DNA of 64,000 nucleotides, taken from positions 186,001 through 250,000 of the forward strand of contig CAAGMZ010000019.1 of NCBI GenBank assembly GCA_900771195.1, in the 5' to 3' direction. Origin of the DNA: Lachnospiraceae bacterium. GTDB lineage: Bacteria > Bacillota > Clostridia > Lachnospirales > Lachnospiraceae. Positions 7,601 through 14,895 of this stretch are shown here, piece after piece (within the stretch, counting starts at the first letter, position 1; the number at the start of each line of letters is the position of its first letter). The notes beneath the pieces are model-generated. The model did not search any database, was not told the origin of the DNA, and saw only the letters and a list, made by a program, of their open reading frames with translations. Position numbers and translations under genes: made by a program.

Positions 7601-9235
7601 GTTACCATCTCTGCCAATGTAAACCGTCGTGGCCGTTACAACTCTTTCTCTCAGGGCATCAATCGGGGGATTGGTAACCTGTGCAAAAAGCTGTTTGAAG
7701 TACTCAAATAGCGGAGGTCTCTGCTTTGATACTGCTGCAAGAGGTGTGTCAACGCCCATTGCCGCAATAGGCTCTCCACCGTTTTCAGCCATACTTAAGA
7801 TTGCCGAGCGGAAATCCTCGTATGTATAGCCAAAAGCCTTCTGAAGTCTTGCACGCTCATCATGGCTATACTCTTTGATTCTCTTATTGGGAATCTTAAG
7901 ATCCCTAAGCTGTACCATATTACTGTCAAGCCACTCACCATAAGGCTGTGCATTTGCATATTTGGACTTAAGCTCCTCATCACCTATAATGCGTCCCTGA
8001 ACAGTATCCACAAGAAGCATCTTTCCGGGATGAAGCCGCTCTTTTATCTTAATGTTGGCCGGGTCTATATCAAGAACACCAACCTCTGATGAAAGTACAA
8101 GATAATCATCATTGGTCACATAATATCTGGAAGGTCTGAGACCGTTTCTGTCAAGAACGGCACCCATCACATCTCCATCTGAGAAAAGAATTGATGCAGG
8201 TCCGTCCCAGGGCTCCATCATTGTTGCATAATACTGATAGAAGTCTCTCTTTTCACGGCTTATGAGCTTGTTGTTCATCCAGGGCTCAGGAATAGTTATC
8301 ATCACCGCAAGCGGGAGATCCATGCCGCTCATTACAAGGAACTCCAGTGTATTATCAAGCATGGCTGAGTCCGAACCCTCTGTATTGACAACAGGAATTA
8401 CCTTATGCATGCTGCCCTCAAAATACTTGCTGTTCATATTTTCTTCGCGGGCAAGCATCTTATCGGCATTACCCTTGATGGTATTAATCTCACCGTTATG
8501 AACTATAAAACGGTTGGGATGGGCACGTCTCCAGCTCGGCTCCGTATTGGTACTGAATCTCGAATGAACAATAGCAATCGCTGACTCATAATCAGCGCTG
8601 CACAAATCCGAGAAAAATGTTCTGAGCTGTCCTACCAGAAACATTCCTTTGTACACGATTGTCCTGCTTGAAAGCGAAACCACATAAGTATCATCATTAC
8701 TCTGTTCAAATACTTTTCTGACGATATAAAGCTTTCTGTCAAAAGGAAGTCCCTTTTCACAGTCTTCAGGCTTCTTAATAAAGCACTGATATATCGAAGG
8801 CATTACTGCCACTGCCTTGCTTCCGAGAACACCGGGATTTGTGGGCACTTCACGCCAGCCAAGGAATTCAAGGCCTTCCTTCTCCACGATAATCTCGAAC
8901 ATCTTCATTGCCTGTTTCTTCTTCAGTTCATCGCGTGAAAAAAAGAACATTCCGACGCCGTATTCTCTCTCTCCGCCAAGTTTAATTCCGAGCTTTCTGC
9001 ACTCCCTGGAAAAAAACTTATGCGATATCTGAAGCATTATACCGACACCGTCACCGGTCTTTCCCTCGGCATCCTTACCGGCTCTGTGATCAAGATTCTC
9101 GACTATGCTTAATGCGTCTTCAACAGTCTTGTGTGTCTTGACACCCTTAATGTTGACGATGGCACCTATTCCACAGTTATCATGCTCAAACTGAGGATTG
9201 TAGAGGCCATTGTTCTGCTTATTGTCACTGTTCAT
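4697..9235 (-). CDS. gltB: Glutamate synthase large subunit
   Basis: This is GltB, about 1512 residues. An N-terminal class II glutamine amidotransferase domain (about 21-430) releases ammonia. An FMN-binding synthase domain (about 850-1210) then uses it to aminate 2-oxoglutarate. A C-terminal GXGXG beta-helix follows (about 1260-1480). Cys21 in FEHDNCGIG is the expected nucleophile, exposed after removal of a short propeptide. The 3Fe-4S ligands appear as C-x5-C-x4-C in GCVMMRVCNLDTCP. I chose ATG 9235 over an upstream ATG at 9274 because AAAGGAA lies about 10 bp before it. The gene is first in the gltB-gltD operon. The upstream region holds four TTATCAG repeats that may regulate it. Confidence 0.96.
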   Translation of the reverse strand: MNSDNKQNNGLYNPQFEHDNCGIGAIVNIKGVKTHKTVEDALSIVENLDHRAGKDAEGKTGDGVGIMLQISHKFFSRECRKLGIKLGGEREYGVGMFFFSRDELKKKQAMKMFEIIVEKEGLEFLGWREVPTNPGVLGSKAVAVMPSIYQCFIKKPEDCEKGLPFDRKLYIVRKVFEQSNDDTYVVSLSSRTIVYKGMFLVGQLRTFFSDLCSADYESAIAIVHSRFSTNTEPSWRRAHPNRFIVHNGEINTIKGNADKMLAREENMNSKYFEGSMHKVIPVVNTEGSDSAMLDNTLEFLVMSGMDLPLAVMITIPEPWMNNKLISREKRDFYQYYATMMEPWDGPASILFSDGDVMGAVLDRNGLRPSRYYVTNDDYLVLSSEVGVLDIDPANIKIKERLHPGKMLLVDTVQGRIIGDEELKSKYANAQPYGEWLDSNMVQLRDLKIPNKRIKEYSHDERARLQKAFGYTYEDFRSAILSMAENGGEPIAAMGVDTPLAAVSKQRPPLFEYFKQLFAQVTNPPIDALRERVVTATTVYIGRDGNILEQKADNCKVLRVNNPILTDTDMLKIKSMNIEGFKIAEIPITYYKNTSLEKALDRMFVEADRAHSDGANILILTDRGVDENRVAIPSLLAVAAMNQHLVVTKKKTSVSLILESGEPRTVHHFATLLGYGASAINPYLAQDTIKELIDIGMLDKDYYAAVEDYNNAILAGIVKIASKMGISTIQSYEGSKIFEAIGIAPEVIDKYFTGTVSRIGGITLKDIEDDVNARHDRAFDPLGLDEDTTFDSIGSHKLRSGKEEHLYNPQTIHLLQLSTRNGDYNTFKEYSHLINEEMDPVTLRGNMDFKFPEKGIPIDEVESVDSIVQRFKTGAMSYGSISQEAHETLAIAMNTLHGRSNSGEGGESIERLTIGPDGLNRCSAIKQVASGRFGVTSRYLVSANEIQIKMAQGAKPGEGGHLPGGKVYPWIAKTRLSTPGVSLISPPPHHDIYSIEDLAQLIYDLKNANDQARISVKLVSEAGVGTVAAGVAKAGAQVILISGYDGGTGAAPGSSIHNAGLPWELGLAETHQTLIKNGLRNKVIVETDGKLMTGRDVAIACLLGAEEFGFATAPLVTLGCVMMRVCNLDTCPVGIATQNTELRKRFAGKPEYVINFMRFVAEELREYMAKLGFRTIDEMCGRSDMLYQKKNTVNRHGNIDLSSILENPYATGEKMDYRNKNVYDFKLEETLDEKVLVKELMPALKKKQKKSLELDVTNTNSRAFGTIFGSEITRLWDDSLPEDTYTIRCNGNGGQSFGAFIPKGLTIELVGDSNDYFGKGLSGGKLVVYPPAGSAFKYDENIIIGNVALYGATSGEAYINGVAGERFCVRNSGATAVVEGVGEHGCEYMTGGRVVILGNTGNNFAAGMSGGVAYILDEDNKLYLNLNKTLVSTEEVTDKYDVMELKQMIQKHVAYTNSEKGKRILDNFSEYLPKFKKVVPNDYKKMLNKIVLLEEKGLSSEQAQIEAFYALRK

Positions 9236-9583
9236 ACCAGTCCGTTCCTTTCTCTTTAAGTTTGTTTTTTCCAATATACTATTCCTTCTTCTAATTGTAA
9301 ATAGGGAATTTGTGTTAAATTATCAGTTAATCTGATAATATAACTGATAATATTATAATTATCAGATATTTTATATAATTGTCTTAAAATTATTTTTCAC
9401 AGGAAAATTGCCTCGTAATTCTTTTGCTTTATTTAATTAAGTGTCAAATCTTTTTATGCTCACATCATGGCATGTCCACTTTATTTTGTTAATTTTCATC
9501 CTTTTATACCCAATTTTATTGAATAATTTCATTTTCAGTTGTAGAATATTGCCATGCATCTTATACGGGAGTTTATTTTGAGA
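9236..9583. other. Divergent intergenic region between gltB and the DUF3810 gene
   Basis: About 350 bp, very AT-rich, with no gene seen. It holds the TTATCAG repeat cluster and must hold the promoters of both divergent genes. A TATAAT-like hexamer is visible within the repeats on the gltB strand, but no well-spaced -35 could be assigned. No riboswitch fold was recognised. Confidence 0.5.
9320..9365 (-). promoter_or_regulatory. Four TTATCAG/CTGATAA repeats upstream of gltB
   Basis: The 7-mer TTATCAG occurs at 9320-9326 and 9359-9365, and its complement CTGATAA at 9332-9338 and 9344-9350. Together they form two inverted pairs with spacings of 5 and 8 bp. They sit 85-130 bp before the gltB start in an AT-rich region. 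They do not match the GlnR/TnrA consensus (TGTNAN7TNACA). I infer an operator for an unknown regulator of nitrogen assimilation. Confidence 0.5.
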
Positions 9584-10738
9584 ATGACAAAAAAAGAGAA
9601 AAAAACGAAAAAAGAACTTAAATTTATTAATTACAGAGTATATATCACAATAATATCGATTCTTGCATTTTGTCTTATTGCCATAAATGCAATGTACCGC
9701 ATAAGCCCTGTTTTTGCCCAGACATACTGTACAACCGCGTTTACATATTTGGTTCATGTAATCGGCGGAATAAATGCCCTGCTCCCTTTTTCTCTTGCGG
9801 AAATACTTCTCGGAGCGGCTGTCATTCTTGTCCTGTATTGCATAATAAGGCTTATAGTAACCATTATAAGACATCACAAGCCTGCCACGATTTATTTTTT
9901 TAAGTACAGGCTTGTAAAGTATCTTCTCAACCTTGCATGCATAATCCTTGTATGTTCCATAATATACAGTCTCAACTGCGGAATATTGTATAAAAGACTG
10001 AGTTTTGCCGTATGTTCCAACATGCATGTAAAAGACAGAAGCACCGAAGAACTGATTGAACTGTGTAACATACTTATAGATGACGCCAACCGGCTTTCCG
10101 GTGAGATTAAAACTGACGAAGACGGTTTATTTACGGCAGCCGGGATTGATGTCAGGGAAGATACTGTGACGGCAATGTTAAGCCTTGAGGATGAATATCC
10201 CTTTTTACCGGATTTTTATCCCAAAGCAAAGCCTGTGATATTCGACAAAATACTTTCATATTGCGGAATAACCGGTTATTACTCTCCGTTCACGCTGGAG
10301 GCCAATTATAATGATGCCGTTCCGGATGTGGAAATGCTTTTCACCGTATGTCATGAGCTTGCACATACAGCAGGATTCATTCACGAAGATGAAGCAAGCT
10401 TTATTGCCTACAGGGCATGCATGAATTCCGGCAGCCCGGAATTTATGTACAGCGGTACCATCATTGCACTCATCGACACAATGAACGCATGCTTTGAAGT
10501 CCTCCCGGCCGACGAATATCACAAGCTTATATCCGGACTGGATGAACAGCCCGCACACGACATCAACAATCAGAGCGTATTCTGGTCACAATATGACGAC
10601 AGTGAGTCGGATAAGCCAAGTGTGTCCGATGTGGCCGAAAACCTGAACAATGCATATATACAGGCCAATGGCGATAAAGAGGGCACCGGCCGGTATGGAA
10701 TGGTGGTTGATCTGCTTCTTGCGTATTATTTTAACTAA
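9584..10738 (+). CDS. DUF3810-family membrane zinc peptidase-like protein
   Basis: The N-terminal third has a basic, Lys-rich start and three hydrophobic segments (about residues 17-37, 65-95 and 108-130). A large soluble domain follows, probably outside the membrane. It carries the zincin motif HELAHTAGF (His about residue 257) with a glutamate-rich HEDEASF just after, which could supply the third metal ligand. This arrangement is typical of DUF3810 proteins, whose substrates are unknown. The start is uncertain: GGGAG at 9567-9571 could serve TTG 9578 or ATG 9584, while ATG 9554 has no ribosome site. Its last 8 bp overlap the end of the convergent lipid kinase gene. The motif looks intact, so an active protease is likely but not shown. 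Confidence 0.8.
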   Translation: MTKKEKKTKKELKFINYRVYITIISILAFCLIAINAMYRISPVFAQTYCTTAFTYLVHVIGGINALLPFSLAEILLGAAVILVLYCIIRLIVTIIRHHKPATIYFFKYRLVKYLLNLACIILVCSIIYSLNCGILYKRLSFAVCSNMHVKDRSTEELIELCNILIDDANRLSGEIKTDEDGLFTAAGIDVREDTVTAMLSLEDEYPFLPDFYPKAKPVIFDKILSYCGITGYYSPFTLEANYNDAVPDVEMLFTVCHELAHTAGFIHEDEASFIAYRACMNSGSPEFMYSGTIIALIDTMNACFEVLPADEYHKLISGLDEQPAHDINNQSVFWSQYDDSESDKPSVSDVAENLNNAYIQANGDKEGTGRYGMVVDLLLAYYFN

Positions 10739-11618
10739 TCACTATATCAAATGCCTTCCGCCTGACAATAATCTCAACGTGCTGGTGTTCATCGGCATTC
10801 TCTCCGTCAATCGTCCAGGCCATTGATTCTTCGCTCTCAATGATGATATGGTCTGTTTTGAAACGTTCTACCATCTGACTTTCATATTTATTGTTGAGGA
10901 CTCCCGCCACTATCTGCTGGAGCTCAATGGCGTTTTCAGGTTTTTTGACAAGCGCCACCTCAAAAAGACCATCATCCAGCTCTACGTCTTTACCGGTAAG
11001 TCCCTTGAACCCTCCGACCGACTTTGAATTTGCAACCATGCCATATATATAACAGCCCTTGATAACACGCTCGTCACATGTAATCACCAGATTATATGCC
11101 TTAATGTTACTCAGACTCTTAATGCTCTCCAGAACATATGCCTGATGCCCAAAGATATTTTTCATCTTCTGTGGCGTATTGTATGAAACTTCGGTAAAAA
11201 GTCCGAATGCAGCTACATATGTGAAATACCTGCCGTTCATTTTTCCTATATCGCATGGAAAAGCTGTTCCGTCTGCAATATTTTCCGCTGCTTTTATCAT
11301 ATTTCTGGGTATCTTTAGCGTCGTCGCAAAATCATTGGTCGTTCCTGCAGGAATATACCCAATTTCAGGTCTTTTTTCCTTATGACACATAACAGCAGAT
11401 ATAATCTCATTCAGGGTTCCGTCCCCACCGCTGCATACAATCATGTCATACATACCGTCGGCAGCACACACTTTATCGTAACCGTCCAGTGCGCGCTGCG
11501 TAGGATATGCAGTCACCAGATAATCTTTTCTGGTAAAAATACTTATGATATCTGCTATTTTGTTTTTGATTAGTCCCTTCCCCGCATAGGGATTGTACAC
11601 AAAAAGCAATTTCTTCAT
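10731..11618 (-). CDS. Diacylglycerol kinase-family lipid kinase (YegS/BmrU type)
   Basis: This 295-residue cytosolic kinase has the DAGK catalytic fold. The nucleotide-binding segment NPYAGKG is at residues 9-15, and SGGDGTLNEIISAV is around residues 63-76, the ATP-binding signature of the family. The C-terminal half is the beta-sandwich domain, with the conserved GLTGKDVELDDGLFEVALVK region. The family phosphorylates lipids such as diacylglycerol, which recycles lipid head-group turnover products. The exact substrate here is unknown. The gene follows the beta-CASP nuclease gene by 12 bp, so the two are co-transcribed. Its 3' end overlaps the convergent DUF3810 gene by 8 bp. Confidence 0.9.
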   Translation of the reverse strand: MKKLLFVYNPYAGKGLIKNKIADIISIFTRKDYLVTAYPTQRALDGYDKVCAADGMYDMIVCSGGDGTLNEIISAVMCHKEKRPEIGYIPAGTTNDFATTLKIPRNMIKAAENIADGTAFPCDIGKMNGRYFTYVAAFGLFTEVSYNTPQKMKNIFGHQAYVLESIKSLSNIKAYNLVITCDERVIKGCYIYGMVANSKSVGGFKGLTGKDVELDDGLFEVALVKKPENAIELQQIVAGVLNNKYESQMVERFKTDHIIIESEESMAWTIDGENADEHQHVEIIVRRKAFDIVIS

Positions 11619-11630
11619 AAATCAAAACGC

Positions 11631-13229
11631 CTACCTGTCCCACTTATCGCAAAGCGAATTAATCTGATCTGCGAATTTGGCCAGATCTTTATTGGCTCCT
11701 CCATCATTGTGTTTGATTACGGTCATAAGCCTGCGGCCTGCGGCAAGAAGCCTCTCAAATACATCTGAAGGCTTACGGGCCGTAACAGGTCTGGGTTTGC
11801 GTTCCTTAACGCCCTCTCTGATACACTCACCGGTCGCAAGGTCATAGCATGCTCCGCTGTATGGCGCCACAGCATTAAAACCGTGCTCATTCCTGAGACA
11901 TTCCGTGAAGCCCTCACAGGTGTCTGCTTCACCGTGTACGACAAATACGCGGGAAGGCTTTTCTTCAAATGCCTCGACCCATTTGATAAGTCCGTCCTTA
12001 TCTGCATGTCCGCTTACGCCTTCGAGCTTCGTAATCTCAGCTTCAACCTCGACCGTTTCACCAAAAAGCTTTACCTGGTCGACACCTTCAAGAAGCGCCC
12101 GGCCTAACGTTCCCACCGCCTGATATCCGACGAACACTATCGTGCTGTCCTTACGCCACAAATTATGCTTGAGATGATGTCTTATACGTCCGGCTTCGCA
12201 CATTCCCGAAGCAGAGATAATAACTTTGGGTCTGTTGTCAAAATTGATTGCCTTTGAATCGTCACTTGTGACCGACAGCATCAGTCCGCGGAACTGCAAC
12301 GGATTGATTCCCTGCTCAACGAGTGCCATTGATTCCTCATCAAAACAGCACTCCTTGTCCTTATTGAATATCTGTGTGGCCTCGACAGCCAGCGGACTGT
12401 CCACATATACCATAAAATTCTCATGGCCTTTTACAAGCCCCTGTTCCTTGATCTTACGGAAATAGAAAAGCATCTCCTGAGTTCTTCCTACTGCAAAAGA
12501 AGGAATAACCACATTTCCGCCCCTGTCGAAGGTTCTTTGGACAATATCTGCCAAAGCCTGTACATAGTCGATTGTCTTATCATGCACTCTGTCGCCATAT
12601 GTGGACTCCATTACCACATAATCTGCTTCACTGATATACTGGGGATCCTTGATTATAGGCCTGTCAACATTTCCTATATCTCCGGAAAAAACTATTTTTT
12701 TATTGTACGGTCCCTCTGAAATCCATATTTCTATGCTGGCTGAACCCAACAGATGTCCTGCATCCGAAAATCTTACATCTATTCCATCCGTGATGTTAAT
12801 CTTCTCTCCATAATTGCAGGAAACAAAATGCTGGATTACTCCTTCAGCATCATTGATATCATAGAGCGGCGGCACTGCCTCCTTGCCGGCACGCTTTGCT
12901 TTACGGTTGCGCCATTCGGCCTCACTCATCTGAATATGTGCCGAATCCTTAAGCATTATTCTGCACAAATCCACCGATGCTTCCGTAGCAAGGATTTTTC
13001 CCCTGAATCCTCTTGCGTACATAAGCGGAAGCAGTCCCGAATGGTCAATGTGTGCATGTGTCAGAAGCACGTAATCGATGTCCGGTATTGCAAATGGTAT
13101 CTCCTGATTCTCATACTCATCCGTTCCCTGCTCCATACCGCAATCCACAAGAATGTTTTTGCCGCATGCTTCCAAAGCATGGCAGCTCCCTGTAACCTCA
13201 TGGTCAGCCCCTATAAATGTAAGTTTCAT
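11631..13229 (-). CDS. Beta-CASP metallo-beta-lactamase-fold nuclease
   Basis: This 532-residue protein belongs to the RNA-processing beta-CASP group. It has the metal motif LTHAHIDHSG (HxHxDH), the downstream ligands in SDAGHLLGSA and FSGDIGN, the beta-CASP segment SASGMCEAGRIRHHLKHN, and the C-terminal VSGHADKDGL. Such enzymes cleave or trim RNA as endo- or 5' exonucleases. An extra tail of about 80 residues has no known domain, and no KH domain is present. ATG 13229 is preferred because AAGGAGAAGG lies 6 bp upstream; a GTG at 13235 would be too close to it. It heads a two-gene unit with the lipid kinase and is divergent from the PAP2 gene. The RNA target is unknown. Confidence 0.88.
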   Translation of the reverse strand: MKLTFIGADHEVTGSCHALEACGKNILVDCGMEQGTDEYENQEIPFAIPDIDYVLLTHAHIDHSGLLPLMYARGFRGKILATEASVDLCRIMLKDSAHIQMSEAEWRNRKAKRAGKEAVPPLYDINDAEGVIQHFVSCNYGEKINITDGIDVRFSDAGHLLGSASIEIWISEGPYNKKIVFSGDIGNVDRPIIKDPQYISEADYVVMESTYGDRVHDKTIDYVQALADIVQRTFDRGGNVVIPSFAVGRTQEMLFYFRKIKEQGLVKGHENFMVYVDSPLAVEATQIFNKDKECCFDEESMALVEQGINPLQFRGLMLSVTSDDSKAINFDNRPKVIISASGMCEAGRIRHHLKHNLWRKDSTIVFVGYQAVGTLGRALLEGVDQVKLFGETVEVEAEITKLEGVSGHADKDGLIKWVEAFEEKPSRVFVVHGEADTCEGFTECLRNEHGFNAVAPYSGACYDLATGECIREGVKERKPRPVTARKPSDVFERLLAAGRRLMTVIKHNDGGANKDLAKFADQINSLCDKWDR

Positions 13230-13317
13230 AAGCACCTTCTCCTTTGCTTACATGATGTATGTACTTATATTATACAACATTACCCGGCAAAGGAAAACAA
13301 CAAATATCTACTTCTGT

Positions 13318-13346
13318 TTGACGAATTGTACAAACTGTGTTAAACT
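13318..13346 (+). promoter_or_regulatory. SigA-type promoter for the PAP2 gene
   Basis: -35 TTGACG (13318-13323), 17-bp spacer, -10 TAAACT (13341-13346), about 40 bp before the start codon. Confidence 0.55.
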
Positions 13347-13386
13347 GTCGCAATAAGATTACTACACATTCAAAAGGAGATATGAT

Positions 13387-13947
13387 ATGATACCTACATG
13401 GGATTGGGAGCTGTCTCTCTTACACTGGTTCCAGTCAATACACAATCCGGCACTGGATGTAATAATGAAATCATTCACTTTTTTGGGAAATATCGGGATT
13501 ATCTGGATACTCCTTGCACTTGTCCTGTTATTTATCCCCAAATACAGACAATGCGGAGTTTCAATGGCCTTTTCGCTGATACTGTCACTTATTTTCACAA
13601 ACCTGGTAATAAAGAACATTGTCGCAAGACCCAGACCCTTTACAGTCGACCCCACTCTTTTAGAGTGTTTTCATGTGAAGCAGCCAACAGACTGGTCATT
13701 TCCGTCCGGGCACTCTGCAGCTTCATTTGCAGCATCAGTCGCTTTTTTCTGTAATAAAGGAAGAAAAAAGGTCGGAGCTGCGCTTATGGTTCTTGCCGCC
13801 CTCATTTCAGTATCAAGATTGTACCTGTCGGTTCACTTCCCTACGGATGTAATTGCCGGAATAATTCTTGGTGTAATTTACGGTGTTGCAGGTGCTTTTA
13901 TCGCAAAAAAGACAATTTTCAGACCCAAAAAGGAAGCTGTAAAATAA
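13387..13947 (+). CDS. PAP2-family membrane phosphatase
   Basis: This 186-residue integral membrane phosphatase has the three PAP2 motifs in order: K-N-I-V-A-R-P-R-P (around residues 77-85), PSGHSAASF (around 105-113) and SRLYLSVHFPTDVIAG (around 140-155). The His residues in the second and third motifs form and hydrolyse the phospho-enzyme. About five hydrophobic helices surround them. The family acts on phosphatidic acid, phosphatidylglycerol phosphate or undecaprenyl diphosphate, and which of these applies here cannot be told. AAAGGAGATATGAT precedes the ATG, and a promoter and a terminator frame the gene as a single unit. Its place beside a lipid kinase suggests lipid recycling, but this is only context. 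Confidence 0.9.
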   Translation: MIPTWDWELSLLHWFQSIHNPALDVIMKSFTFLGNIGIIWILLALVLLFIPKYRQCGVSMAFSLILSLIFTNLVIKNIVARPRPFTVDPTLLECFHVKQPTDWSFPSGHSAASFAASVAFFCNKGRKKVGAALMVLAALISVSRLYLSVHFPTDVIAGIILGVIYGVAGAFIAKKTIFRPKKEAVK

Positions 13948-13958
13948 TTATTTTACAG
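13937..13958 (+). terminator. Terminator of the PAP2 gene
   Basis: CTGTAAAATAATTATTTTACAG is a perfect 22-bp palindrome that includes the PAP2 stop codon. TTCTTTTTCTT follows on the plus strand. The same GCTGTAAAAT core recurs at 17568. Confidence 0.7.
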
Positions 13959-13967
13959 TTCTTTTTC

Positions 13968-14609
13968 TTATTCCAAGCCATCTGCCGGCTTCTCCAGCTC
14001 CACTTCACAGTCTCTGGTAATTACAGCCTTTCCCCCTGTATTTTCAGTAATCTGTTTACACAGCATATCAGCACTATCCACGGACACATCTATTATCATC
14101 CTGACCCTGTCAGTGTACTGCGAATCCACAACCACAGCCCCGGCTGCGGCTGCGGCAAACTGTATCTTTCCTATTCCCGTATAATCAGTATCCACAATGT
14201 ATCTGACTCCGGCAATCACGACTGCAAGTTCACTGTGTGCTATGCCATCAGCCGCAGACTTCGTATAAGCACGCACAAGTCCTCCCGTTCCGAGAAGTGT
14301 TCCGCCAAAATACCTTGTTACCACAATAAGGCAATTATGAATCTCATTCCTCGTTATCACCTCAAGTATCGGCTTTCCGGCAGTCCCAGAGGGTTCGCCG
14401 TCATCACTGCACTTTGTGGTTTCGCCATTATCCCCGATGGAAAAAGCATAACAATTGTGCCGGGCATCCCAGTATTTTTTCCTTACAGTCTCAATATATG
14501 TAACCGCCTCATCCTCATCCGCCACCGGATAGACATGGGCTATGAACTGTGACTTTTTTTCTTCATATAGGCCTTCGCCGCCGTTTTTTACAATTATTCT
14601 GCCTGTCAT
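13968..14609 (-). CDS. YigZ/IMPACT-family protein
   Basis: This 213-residue protein has the UPF0029/IMPACT N-terminal domain. Its hallmark segments are KKSQFIAHVYPV near the start, WDARHNCYAFSIG, CSDDGEPSGTAGKPIL and VTRYFGGTLLGTGGLVRAY. A C-terminal DUF1949 ferredoxin-like domain follows (about 140-205). The biochemical role is not settled, though eukaryotic relatives bind translation regulators. The start is placed at ATG 14609 because GGGAGAAATT lies just before it; an in-frame ATG at 14633 has no ribosome site. It is a single-gene unit, convergent with the PAP2 gene, with 20 bp between the stops. Confidence 0.88.
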   Translation of the reverse strand: MTGRIIVKNGGEGLYEEKKSQFIAHVYPVADEDEAVTYIETVRKKYWDARHNCYAFSIGDNGETTKCSDDGEPSGTAGKPILEVITRNEIHNCLIVVTRYFGGTLLGTGGLVRAYTKSAADGIAHSELAVVIAGVRYIVDTDYTGIGKIQFAAAAAGAVVVDSQYTDRVRMIIDVSVDSADMLCKQITENTGGKAVITRDCEVELEKPADGLE

Positions 14610-14721
14610 AATTTCTCCCGAAAAGCTTTTCATTTAGTGTAACACAGGAAAAGCCCATTGGCAATTGCAATAAGCTGTTGAAAGTGGTACACTTCTCTCA
14701 TATATTTCAGGAGGTTATCTT

Positions 14722-14895
14722 ATGTTGCCCGAAGACCCCGTTATTCTTTTAAGTTATGTTAACACCAAGCTTCGCGATGAATGCAAAAGCCTTGACGACT
14801 TCTGCGATAAATACGAAGTCGACAAGGCTATGCTGATAAATAAACTTTCTTCAGTTAATTACAGATACAACAAAACTGTTAATCAGTTTGTTTAG
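14722..14895 (+). CDS. DUF4250 small protein
   Basis: This is a 57-residue protein starting MLPEDPVILLSYVNTKLRDE and ending YNKTVNQFV, which matches the DUF4250 family of small proteins in Clostridia. No function is known. The charged, helix-rich sequence suggests a compact soluble domain, possibly a helix-turn-helix-like fold. AGGAGG lies 8 bp before the ATG, a very strong ribosome site. The final 17 bp (14879-14895) overlap the 3' end of clpB on the opposite strand. It is transcribed alone, divergent from the YigZ gene. Confidence 0.85.
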   Translation: MLPEDPVILLSYVNTKLRDECKSLDDFCDKYEVDKAMLINKLSSVNYRYNKTVNQFV

